From Lachnospiraceae bacterium (GTDB taxonomy: Bacteria > Bacillota > Clostridia > Lachnospirales > Lachnospiraceae): a stretch of 47,218 nucleotides of DNA. Each line of letters opens with the position of its first letter. The first letter of the stretch is position 1. The stretch covers positions 1 to 47,218 of the forward strand of contig JAFYWF010000030.1 in the NCBI GenBank assembly GCA_017558145.1, given 5' to 3'. Below are positions 15,946-22,980 of this stretch, one piece after another. The position numbers were made by a program, and so were the translations under genes. The notes under the pieces were generated by a model. That model ran no database searches. It had not been told where the DNA came from and saw nothing but the letters and a program-made list of their open reading frames with translations.

Positions 15946-15960
15946 TTATCAGGGTGTAAA
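15932..15960 (-). promoter_or_regulatory. SigA-type promoter of LlaJI-like operon
   Basis: On the minus strand, TTTACA (15955-15960) and TATAAT (15932-15937) are separated by exactly 17 bases and lie 27 bases ahead of the regulator ATG. I see no equally good promoter before the downstream genes, so one long transcript to 5.76 kb is plausible. Confidence 0.75.
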
Positions 15961-16002
15961 TAACAATTTAGATTATTTTCTATATACGAAATGACACCTC
16001 AT

Positions 16003-16011
16003 TGGTATAAT
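16003..16011 (+). promoter_or_regulatory. Extended -10 promoter of HNH endonuclease gene
   Basis: TGG directly followed by TATAAT forms an extended -10 element about 32 bases before the HNH start codon. The -35 region is weak, so expression may need an activator or be low. Confidence 0.5.
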
Positions 16012-16042
16012 ATAAACAGTATTAAAGAAAGGAGCATTTTTA

Positions 16043-17203
16043 ATGTATTTACATATTATTGATGAATTGAATCGCTTCCTAAATTTCATAAACGTACCCG
16101 GTGTACCTCTAAATCCTAATGCATTTCAAGGAATATTGGTCAAAAAGCTTTCTAACCAAAACATAATAAAAGACAAACGCAGAATCAACGCTGGCGAAAA
16201 CGCTTCTACAGTAAATCAAACACACTTAGATATTACTGGACAGCAAGGCATGTTGTTCTTTTTTGAAACGTTAAATGATACTACCACAGCTTTTCAAAAT
16301 ATTGATATCGATTTGTACGATAATAATTTAAAATATTTATATGCTAACGACGCTGCTATACCTCAAAGTGATTCTAACGGTAATACCTATTTTGTACGTT
16401 CATCAACAACAGTACCACCCCAGTTATTTCCCTTTGATTTGATGCTACACAGTACCGCATACAAAAAATATGGACATACTGGCAACCAAGTACAAATTAA
16501 TATTCCTGATTCGGACGAAATGTTCACTCAACTCCAGCACTGCGCATTTCAAAATGATGCTCTTGTAATGTTAAGATACGATTATTTACGATATGTAGCT
16601 CTCATAATTCCATACGAATTGTGTAATAACCTATATACGCTTACAAACACGCACGGAAATCAGAATGTAAACTTTGTTGCTCTTAATCCAACATATAATC
16701 AGGCGCTAGCTCATCAGATCCAACATGAAACAATAACAAGAGATGTTGCTTATGATGATGTCGCGGCTACAACATTGCAAAATACATTAAATAACAATCC
16801 CGGTGCCGGCATTGACATTGAAAGAATCGTCAAAACACGAGTTTCACAAGGCTCTTTCCGCAGATTACTACTTTTAGAACGTCATCAATGTAACCTTTGT
16901 GACATCACTACCACTTCCGTATTAGGTGCCAGTCACATCAAGGAATGGGCTGTTTCTTCTAGAGAAGAACGCATTGATTCAAATAATGGGCTTCTTTTAT
17001 GCGCAAATCATGATGCTTTATTTGACCGCCACCAGATTTCATTTAATCCTAATTCTGGTGATATTTGTATTTCAGCATCCATTGATGCTGAGCAACGAGA
17101 ATCTCTCAACTTATCCGACACCTTTAATTTATCTATGACTGATAGAATGAAATCTTACATGCAAGAACATTATCAAAAATTTATATCAAAAGAAAACACA
17201 TGA
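16043..17203 (+). CDS. HNH endonuclease with McrB-like N-terminal recognition domain
   Basis: The C-terminal part is an HNH nuclease of the HNH_2 type: C283-x2-C286 (HQCNLC), GASHIKEW with H298, N315 (NNGLLLCANHDALFD), C320 and H323. The N-terminal 200 residues share a pattern with the N-terminus of the McrB-like subunit (GILVKKL, VNQTHLDITGQQ, NQVQINIP, DALVMLRYD). The ATG at 16043 lies 8 nt after GGAG. It is divergent from the restriction operon across a 137-bp control region and ends at a strong terminator. I infer an additional restriction nuclease that may read the same or related DNA marks. It appears full length. Confidence 0.85.
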   Translation: MYLHIIDELNRFLNFINVPGVPLNPNAFQGILVKKLSNQNIIKDKRRINAGENASTVNQTHLDITGQQGMLFFFETLNDTTTAFQNIDIDLYDNNLKYLYANDAAIPQSDSNGNTYFVRSSTTVPPQLFPFDLMLHSTAYKKYGHTGNQVQINIPDSDEMFTQLQHCAFQNDALVMLRYDYLRYVALIIPYELCNNLYTLTNTHGNQNVNFVALNPTYNQALAHQIQHETITRDVAYDDVAATTLQNTLNNNPGAGIDIERIVKTRVSQGSFRRLLLLERHQCNLCDITTTSVLGASHIKEWAVSSREERIDSNNGLLLCANHDALFDRHQISFNPNSGDICISASIDAEQRESLNLSDTFNLSMTDRMKSYMQEHYQKFISKENT

Positions 17204-17210
17204 TTTACAA

Positions 17211-17250
17211 AAGCGACAAAGTTACTCTTTTCTTTGTCGCTTACTTTTTT
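17211..17250. terminator. Intrinsic terminator after HNH gene, bidirectional
   Basis: AAGCGACAAAG (17211-17221) pairs perfectly with CTTTGTCGCTT (17232-17242) across a 10-base loop, then ACTTTTTTC. It begins 8 bases past the HNH stop codon. On the other strand the stem is followed by TTTTG, so it could also end leftward transcripts from 17.3-17.5 kb. Confidence 0.85.
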
Positions 17251-17263
17251 CACAAAACTTATA

Positions 17264-17377
17264 CTAATATGTTGACTGCAGGCACCCGTAGTCATGCTGC
17301 AAGGCAATAACAAAAGGCACAGACTCACAAAACATTGTCCTGCAAACCCGCGCCTTGTCGGCGAAGTAGCCTAGCAC
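17264..17377 (-). other. GC-rich segment: Cys-rich peptide or structured RNA
   Basis: This stretch is visibly richer in G and C than its surroundings. A GTG at 17377, 5 nt after GGAGGAGG, could start a 37-residue peptide with three cysteines (VCRTMFC, GCLQSTY); an upstream ATG at 17500 would give 78 residues. Alternatively it is a folded RNA: GTAGTCGTGC pairs with GCATGACTAC about 96 bases apart, AGGC with GCCT inside it, and GGCGCGG with CTGTGCC further in, ending at the terminator at 17211-17242. I do not recognise it and cannot choose between the two readings. Confidence 0.4.
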
Positions 17378-17586
17378 GACTACCTCCTCCAGTAAACATA
17401 TTGAATATTTTTGACGCAAGCGACAATTTTCTTCAACACAAACTTTTCTTCGTAACATATTTTTATGTATAGTAACATCACTCATGTCACTTTGTACCAT
17501 TTTATGTTACTTCTGATTTTCTCTTTATTTCAAACGAAACTTTTTACCTTAACTCCGAATATATCCGGTGTTATCAAAATTTCCTC

Positions 17587-17615
17587 TTGATTCTTCCGCC
17601 AAAGCTGGATAATAT
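17587..17615 (+). promoter_or_regulatory. Promoter of the predicted small RNA
   Basis: TTGATT (17587-17592) and TAATAT (17610-17615) are separated by exactly 17 bases. Transcription would begin near 17622, two bases before the first structured unit. No open reading frame follows, which supports an RNA gene. Confidence 0.65.
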
Positions 17616-17621
17616 GAATTC

Positions 17622-17750
17622 ATGAAGCGGGTTTTATGTCGTGTACAGCCTTATGGCTCAATCGGGTAGCTCGTTTCATTTCCAAGAAAGAAGCGAGTTT
17701 TTGACTGAGTAAGGTCTTTAGACTGGAAATGGGTACTCGTTTCTTTTTTA
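17622..17750 (+). ncRNA. Predicted small RNA with two tandem 54-nt hairpins
   Basis: Two units of 54 nt each (17624-17677 and 17690-17743) are joined by a 12-nt linker. In each, an outer 8-bp stem pairs GAAGCGGG or GAAGCGAG with CTCGTTTC. A small inner stem-loop occupies the same register, positions 24-27 with 32-35. Pair 26-33 changes from C-G to U-A between units, and outer pair 7-48 from G-U to A-U, so the fold is conserved while sequence drifts. Unit two ends in six T and doubles as a rho-independent terminator. With the promoter at 17587 this gives an RNA of about 128 nt. It lies tail-to-tail with the HEPN-like gene whose stop is 18 bases away. I do not recognise an Rfam family. Confidence 0.75.
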
Positions 17751-17766
17751 TTTTCAGCACTTTTCT

Positions 17767-18864
17767 CTAAAATTCTTTCAAATGTATTTGCTCAAAATCA
17801 AACTGTTTAGTGATAAATTCTTCTATTACATCACCAAATTTTTCTAATCTTTCCACATAGTCTCTATACGGCATTCCGTCAAAACATTCTTCAATCAATC
17901 CAAAGAACGGCCTATCCCATGAGAAATTGTTTTCAGAAATACTAAATTCATTATCTTTATTTAAATTGTAATGCATCATGCAGTTGCGAAATCTGGATAC
18001 AAATATATTTTTCCCTTCTTCAATTACGCAATCTGCTTCACTCCACAAATCCGATTTTTCTGCTCGATTATTTTTCATATAGCTTTTTATTTTAACTATG
18101 CCCACATAGGCATGATATATTGCAATATATTTAATTCTAAATATCCACAAATTATCTTTTGCAAGCAACGGACATAACACATATTTTACAAAATTAATAT
18201 TACACAACATATGTAATAAAAAAAGATTTTCATCCTTTTCCAAATAGGAATTAAAGAAGTTGCTTTTATTTGTATTTATATCATCATAAAAAAATTTTGG
18301 CAGCTGTCCTTCTACTGCAATTTGCGGAACCGGCAAAGAACTCTCCAATCCATTTGAAACACTTCCAATTACACTTGCCAAATGATTGCCTAATAATTGA
18401 CACTTTTGCTGCTGTTTTTGTTTTGATAATCCATGTAATCTCAGCATACTTTCAATCAACTGCGTATTTCCTATAATCTTTTTATCTTTTGTAAAGTACA
18501 TTCCCAAATTATAATGGGCATTCATTTTTTTCAAAAAGTCAAACTTAAGCTGGTTCTTATATTCCTCATCTTGCTCTTCATCTACAGCAATAAATCGTTT
18601 GATATTCTTACCATAACGTTCACTATATATTTTTATACTATTTCTTAAATCATATATCTCTTCGTCAACTTCAGAGCTAATAAGTTCGGTATCAACATAC
18701 TCCTGAAATGACCTACAAAAAAGCGCCATATATGGGATTATTCGCATGCCAAATATTGAATCGTGATAATTTAACACAAGCTGTTTTATCGACTCACAAT
18801 CATTTTGAATAAGTAAAACTGTACCTATGTTTCCTTGCATTTCTCTTGATTCTTCCATCGACAT
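17767..18864 (-). CDS. HEPN-motif protein adjacent to small RNA
   Basis: The 365-residue protein is unrecognised overall. Near its C-terminus it has R293-N294-x3-H298 (SRFRNCMMHYNL), the HEPN RN-x3-H motif; the wording RN-C-x-HY recalls Abi_2-type abortive-infection proteins. Most of it is predicted helical, with hydrophobic helices around 215-260 (FVKYVLCPLL, IKYIAIYHAYVGIVKI). The upstream gene ends 9 bases earlier, so the two are surely co-transcribed. AAGGAG precedes the two candidate start codons (18864 and 18858) by 3 and 9 nt, so 18858 may be the true start. Its 3' end faces the predicted small RNA. A toxin or antiviral RNase role is inference. Confidence 0.65.
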   Translation of the reverse strand: MSMEESREMQGNIGTVLLIQNDCESIKQLVLNYHDSIFGMRIIPYMALFCRSFQEYVDTELISSEVDEEIYDLRNSIKIYSERYGKNIKRFIAVDEEQDEEYKNQLKFDFLKKMNAHYNLGMYFTKDKKIIGNTQLIESMLRLHGLSKQKQQQKCQLLGNHLASVIGSVSNGLESSLPVPQIAVEGQLPKFFYDDINTNKSNFFNSYLEKDENLFLLHMLCNINFVKYVLCPLLAKDNLWIFRIKYIAIYHAYVGIVKIKSYMKNNRAEKSDLWSEADCVIEEGKNIFVSRFRNCMMHYNLNKDNEFSISENNFSWDRPFFGLIEECFDGMPYRDYVERLEKFGDVIEEFITKQFDFEQIHLKEF

Positions 18865-18873
18865 CTTCTCCTT

Positions 18874-20034
18874 CTATACTCGTCCGAATAAAACATACTT
18901 CATGTAGTAATAGTAATAATACTTATCTATATCCGCCTTACTCATTCCTTTTTCATGACATGCTTTCGTAAATCCTGTCATCGTTTTACACTCTTTATCA
19001 ATATCAATGAAAGTGTTTTTTTGAAAGTGACTAGAAATTATTTCGAAATATACTGTTTGAAATTTGTCTAACGTATCAATTTCATTCTCTGTCAACACCT
19101 CTGTTCTTTGATAATGAATATTGTTTCTAAGTTTGCGATTCATTCCCCAGAAAGGTCCATCCCCTATCTTACTTTGTATATCCGCTTGAATATTCTGCGC
19201 AAATTCTGTATTCATAGCTTTTAACTCTGAACCAATGATACAAATTACAACTGCCTTATATTTTCTTATAAACGCCTTGATGTCAAAAACTTTAATTTCT
19301 CCAACACTTATATTAAAATCCGGAACGGCTTTTTCTATTCTAATAGCAGACGTAACTAACCTATACCTGTATAATATAAGAATTTTATCAATATCTTCTA
19401 ACCCATCCGCTTCTGAAAATAGCTTTTGTACAGAGTAACTATAACGCTCACATACAAATTCCTGCTCCATTTTTTCCGCTAATTCACTCAAGCTCTCATC
19501 TATTGTAGCATAAACATCTTCTATTCTTTTATTAATATTCAAACATGAAAATAATGTATTAATAAGACCTTTAGGAAGCCCGAATAACGAATCCCAAAAT
19601 TCAAAATCCTCCTTTATATTTTTATTAAACAGTTCATAATTCATATCCATCAATTCATTATCTCTAACCAAGACATTGATATCATACACCTTCTCTTTAA
19701 AATTAAGCCCCATCTCTTTCTCAATCAATTGAGGTTGTGAAGATTTTACAATTATTCTCTTTACAAACTGTTCACGTTCTTTTTGTACCCTCTTATCCAT
19801 CCCTGGATTAAAGAAAGTCTTTTTTGAAACAATCCCCATCAATTCTAAAGATTCAGCCACTTCGTAAACTATAACTGGTGCTATAGTCATCAGAAATGAA
19901 GACAAATAATTCTTTGCCTCAACATTTTTCATTCTCCTTTTGAGTTCCAGAATAAACTCAAATGCCATCCAATCATTAACCATCTCCGTGATAGTTTCAA
20001 TTGTCCATCCTAACTTTTCGTTCTTTTCTTCCAT
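18874..20034 (-). CDS. Second HEPN-like protein of the pair
   Basis: The 386-residue product is not recognised. At residues 300-308 it reads RKLRNNIHY: R303-N304 with H307 is one residue short of the classic spacing, while R300-x6-H307 meets the R-x4-6-H rule. Similar LRNxIHY strings occur in HEPN-type proteins. The protein is mostly helical and ends in an unusual tyrosine run (DKYYYYYYMKY). It starts at 20034 after AAGG with loose spacing and precedes the 365-residue gene by 9 bases. The two proteins have similar lengths and motif positions about 293-307, so they may be diverged paralogues forming a hetero-complex. Confidence 0.6.
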   Translation of the reverse strand: MEEKNEKLGWTIETITEMVNDWMAFEFILELKRRMKNVEAKNYLSSFLMTIAPVIVYEVAESLELMGIVSKKTFFNPGMDKRVQKEREQFVKRIIVKSSQPQLIEKEMGLNFKEKVYDINVLVRDNELMDMNYELFNKNIKEDFEFWDSLFGLPKGLINTLFSCLNINKRIEDVYATIDESLSELAEKMEQEFVCERYSYSVQKLFSEADGLEDIDKILILYRYRLVTSAIRIEKAVPDFNISVGEIKVFDIKAFIRKYKAVVICIIGSELKAMNTEFAQNIQADIQSKIGDGPFWGMNRKLRNNIHYQRTEVLTENEIDTLDKFQTVYFEIISSHFQKNTFIDIDKECKTMTGFTKACHEKGMSKADIDKYYYYYYMKYVLFGRV

Positions 20035-20114
20035 ACCAATATTACCTTCTAATCAAACAACTACTACTGCACTTTTATTTTAATCCATTTTCCCAAACAT
20101 AAAAAGCCATTAAC

Positions 20115-20161
20115 AAAAAGGCAACCCCAAGCCGTCCTCCAACACCTCGAAATTGCCTTTT
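20115..20161. terminator. Hairpin AAAAGGCAA/TTGCCTTTT, bidirectional terminator
   Basis: A 9-bp stem with a 28-base loop is flanked by A-run and T-run on both strands. It lies between the MazG-like gene and the HEPN pair. It has a terminator-like shape, weakened by the long loop. Confidence 0.45.
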
Positions 20162-20355
20162 CACACTTTATAAATTTTACGACTATCCTTATCCGGTCAT
20201 TTTCAGACCTTCAAATAATCCGCCATGTCACAGCCCCAAATCCTTAATTTTCTGGTATAAATCTGGTATAAAAATCCCCTTCTAAGCTCCCACAACCCTT
20301 GATTTTCCTGCATTCTTCCCAAAAAGCAACTTCTTGCCGTGACACCACAAAAAGC

Positions 20356-20393
20356 AAAAACACTAATCACCATATTTATTACCGTAATTAGTG
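20356..20393 (-). terminator. Terminator of the MazG-like gene
   Basis: On the minus strand CACTAAT pairs with ATTAGTG and is followed by TTTTTGC. It lies 64 bases past the MazG-like stop codon. Confidence 0.55.
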
Positions 20394-20456
20394 CCTTATC
20401 ATTAAATTTTATAAAAAAACTATTAATTCTATCTCCCAAAATATATACATCGAAAA

Positions 20457-20789
20457 CTATAATTCATCATACTTCTTTGCACTATCTTTTGCTTTTTCAA
20501 CCGGATACTTTTCTCCATTGCGTTTCATTTTTTCCTGGACAATTTCATCCATATCCAATCCACATCTATCCGCCATTAGGATACAATAACATAATACATC
20601 CGCTAATTCTTCTCTAATTTTGTCCTTCTTAGATTCACACACGATATCAGAACCGCTCCACTGAAATACCTCTAATAATTCCGCCGCTTCCAAACTAATA
20701 GATAATGCCAAATCCTTAGGATTATGGAATTGCTTCCAGTTTCTATCATCTCTAAATTTTAAAACCTGATTTATTGTTTCTTGTAACAT
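20457..20789 (-). CDS. MazG-like nucleotide pyrophosphohydrolase
   Basis: This 110-residue all-helical protein belongs to the MazG/RS21-C6 superfamily, which hydrolyses (d)NTPs to monophosphates. The metal-binding acidic residues are seen in SLEAAELLEVFQW (E34, E37) and REELADVLCYC (E61, D64). The length suits a single-domain MazG-like enzyme. The ATG at 20789 is 8 nt after AAGGAG. It lies 13 bases downstream of the GIY-YIG/DUF2075 helicase, so the two form an operon. Nucleotide depletion or sanitation alongside a nuclease-helicase suggests a defence pair, but a housekeeping role cannot be excluded. Confidence 0.85.
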   Translation of the reverse strand: MLQETINQVLKFRDDRNWKQFHNPKDLALSISLEAAELLEVFQWSGSDIVCESKKDKIREELADVLCYCILMADRCGLDMDEIVQEKMKRNGEKYPVEKAKDSAKKYDEL

Positions 20790-20802
20790 TATATTTGCTC
20801 CT

Positions 20803-22557
20803 TTATTTTACCGCTTGTAATAACTCTTTTCTAAGTTCTTCATCACACGCATAAATATACAATCCTTCTACTCCACGCGTCATAAGAACTCTTACTTCGT
20901 GCTGAATAAGTTCTTCTCCAAATTTTTTCTTCGTACCATCCAATAAGGTTCTATTTTGAACAGCTTTAGAATTCCAACTTTCTGTTGGATCAAATATCAC
21001 TTTACCATTACGATATTTTACAGATGGACCAAGAATAACTCCTGCATAATTCAAATCAAATCCTTGTATTGTAAAAGTTGATCCTACTTCATCAATAGTT
21101 TGTGGCTGCTCTGCCCATGATAAAGATTCATTATTTTTCTTTTCTCTCTTAGTCAATTCCCTATTCAATTCTCGATTCCATGGCTTATGCCACTGTTCAA
21201 TCATTACTTCCCAGTATTTTAACAATCTATCTTTCGTAGGAGGCTTTGAACTGTATTCCCAATCATAAGTGGCAATTAATCTGGATAATTTATGATTTTC
21301 ATTTGCAGCTTTTTCTTTCACCGCATTTTCTAATTCTAAAGGAGATTCAAATACACGAATATCGTATCCACCTCTATTTTTTGCAAGTTTTGAAATATTT
21401 CTATTCTTAGTAAAATCATCAAGCCAACTAACAACTTCCTTCGATGATTTTATTCTAAGCTGGTTTTTTAATTCAAAATAATTATTTTGTCCCTTTGCCA
21501 ACTCTCTATATTGCTTTAATATTTCAGACTCCCAATATTGTTCCGTGGTAAGTATCTGATTTTCATCGAACATTACTACCGTAACTCTAGCCCGCTCTAT
21601 AATATCTTTAAGTTGATTTTTACCTCGATACGATTGCTTGCCTTGAGTCAATAACAAATGCGCTTCATCAACAAATGCAACATCAATAGGATTCTCTACT
21701 GTATGACGATTGATAAACGATGTCGGTTTGCATACCACTTCTCCATATCGTTCCGTCAATCCTAGTTTGATAGCAATCTGCTTATAAACATTTATCTGCT
21801 CATCATGATTTACCAGCATGCAACACTTCAATGGTTCCAACTCTTGTTCTTCAGCACTAGCAAAAATTTCATAAAAGGTACTACTATTTAAAACTGTTTT
21901 CCCAGTTCCTGCTTCCCCTTCGATAAAAATTAGCTGTCCTCTCTGTCCGGTCTGCAAAGCATCTGAAACTCTTTGAATAATCTTTGCTTTTATTTCTTCT
22001 TGTTCTTCTGTCAATTTATGCAGTGGGGATGCCTTAAAAACCGCTGAATCTTTTATCGCATTTTCACTTGGAAACAACTCTTTATTTTCCATTCGTAGTT
22101 TTTTCCAAATCATTTGAAAGATATCATCCATCTCATTATCAGGATAATATCGTCCTTGTGGATTTCCTCGTAGATTATGTATCTTACGTACACGTTCCAC
22201 ACTCATCATATATAGCATCAAACGATTTTCAACATCTAGGGTCATCGATTTATTAAAGTGCTCATGACCAATAATATATAAACTTGCATCATTCACCAAT
22301 AATTGATGTTGCCATTTTTCTTCATCTACAGCAGCTTCATAATGTTGTTTCGTTCTCTGAACAACATTATTGGATTCTCCAATATAAACTTCATAATCAT
22401 TCGTATTTTTCCAATTATGGATGTATACAGTTGGAAACTGTAATAATATATCTTTTTCCTTACTTTCTTCCTTTTGAAGTAATGATTCTTGAAATTCTTT
22501 CAGTCCTTGTATATTATCATTTATTTTCTTTACTATTGGTTTTATATTGGTACTCAT
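20803..22557 (-). CDS. GIY-YIG nuclease fused to DUF2075 (Schlafen-like) helicase
   Basis: The N-terminal 130 residues look like a GIY-YIG nuclease: VYI at 44-46, YIG at 58-60 (YEVYIGES), R68, and E110 (LDVENRLM) as likely metal ligand. From about 180 a superfamily-1-type P-loop helicase of the DUF2075/Schlafen group follows, with Walker A GEAGTGKT (214-221) and DEAH (297-300). Later come the KNQLRIKSS segment, FTIQGFDLNYAGVILGP and VLMTRGVEGLYIY, typical of the second RecA domain. The ATG at 22557 follows GGAG by 10 nt; an ATG at 22581 overlaps that site. The product is cytoplasmic and complete, followed by the MazG-like gene. A nucleic-acid-degrading defence role is likely by architecture. 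Confidence 0.85.
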   Translation of the reverse strand: MSTNIKPIVKKINDNIQGLKEFQESLLQKEESKEKDILLQFPTVYIHNWKNTNDYEVYIGESNNVVQRTKQHYEAAVDEEKWQHQLLVNDASLYIIGHEHFNKSMTLDVENRLMLYMMSVERVRKIHNLRGNPQGRYYPDNEMDDIFQMIWKKLRMENKELFPSENAIKDSAVFKASPLHKLTEEQEEIKAKIIQRVSDALQTGQRGQLIFIEGEAGTGKTVLNSSTFYEIFASAEEQELEPLKCCMLVNHDEQINVYKQIAIKLGLTERYGEVVCKPTSFINRHTVENPIDVAFVDEAHLLLTQGKQSYRGKNQLKDIIERARVTVVMFDENQILTTEQYWESEILKQYRELAKGQNNYFELKNQLRIKSSKEVVSWLDDFTKNRNISKLAKNRGGYDIRVFESPLELENAVKEKAANENHKLSRLIATYDWEYSSKPPTKDRLLKYWEVMIEQWHKPWNRELNRELTKREKKNNESLSWAEQPQTIDEVGSTFTIQGFDLNYAGVILGPSVKYRNGKVIFDPTESWNSKAVQNRTLLDGTKKKFGEELIQHEVRVLMTRGVEGLYIYACDEELRKELLQAVK

Positions 22558-22696
22558 TATTTCAATTCTCCATTTATCCAATTTCGTAATCGTTTAATGT
22601 AAAATTTAATAATTACTATTTTAATGAAATAATTATATTCTTTTAAAAAGATACTTTCAACTGTAGTTACTCTAATAAAGCCAGTAGCAAATAATT

Positions 22697-22948
22697 CTAA
22701 AAATCAAATTCATCCGGATCCAAACCGGCTTCTTCCAATACTTCTCTTCTTTCATTTGCATCCATATATTCCAATTCGATGGGATCAATGCCTGCAAGTT
22801 CCAGTTCCGTTAATTCTTCGTCTTCATCTTCACAACCATCATCCTCATCATTCAATGATGTCATGAAATCATATTCCATGGCTCTTTCCCATGCATCTAA
22901 CTTTCCATCTCTGTTTAAATCAAACATTCTGCCAAATAATCCTGCCAT
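22697..22948 (-). CDS. Small acidic EF-hand protein
   Basis: The 83-residue protein has a canonical calcium-binding loop at residues 10-21, D-x-N-x-D-G-x-L-D-x-x-E (DLNRDGKLDAWE). A very acidic stretch (NDEDDGCEDEDEE) and an acidic tail follow. The ATG at 22948 is 8 nt after GGAGGAGG; the longer frame from 22987 is rejected because it overlaps the upstream gene. It follows a 40-residue membrane peptide by 32 bases and is probably in its operon. Function is unknown; calcium or other cation binding is likely. Confidence 0.8.
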   Translation of the reverse strand: MAGLFGRMFDLNRDGKLDAWERAMEYDFMTSLNDEDDGCEDEDEELTELELAGIDPIELEYMDANERREVLEEAGLDPDEFDF

Positions 22949-22980
22949 TTTAGTTTCCTCCTCCACTTCTGCTTCAAGTA

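Larger units (their letters stand above)
20035..20456. other. 422-bp intergenic region, two terminators
   Basis: No gene is supported. The region holds a bidirectional hairpin at 20115-20161, a tandem pair of the 11-mer TCTGGTATAAA at 20251-20272, and the terminator of the MazG-like gene. The promoter of the HEPN pair should lie in the first 80 bases. A 78-codon open frame on the minus strand here has no ribosome-binding site or recognisable content. Confidence 0.5.

Noticed and set aside
17624..17743. Short CRISPR-like or guide-RNA array
   Set aside because: There are only two units, the shared parts are stem arms within each unit and not identical repeats around spacers, and no cas or Nop-domain gene is present. 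A structured RNA explains the pattern better.
17622..17750. Retron or group II intron RNA
   Set aside because: No reverse transcriptase gene is found anywhere in the window.
17767..20034. Assignment of the HEPN pair to Abi_2/AbiF
   Set aside because: Only the short RN-x3-HY string resembles Abi_2; overall length and the rest of the sequence do not support the family by eye.
20203..20439. 78-codon minus-strand frame
   Set aside because: It overlaps the MazG-gene terminator and a tandem repeat, lacks a ribosome-binding site and has no recognisable content.
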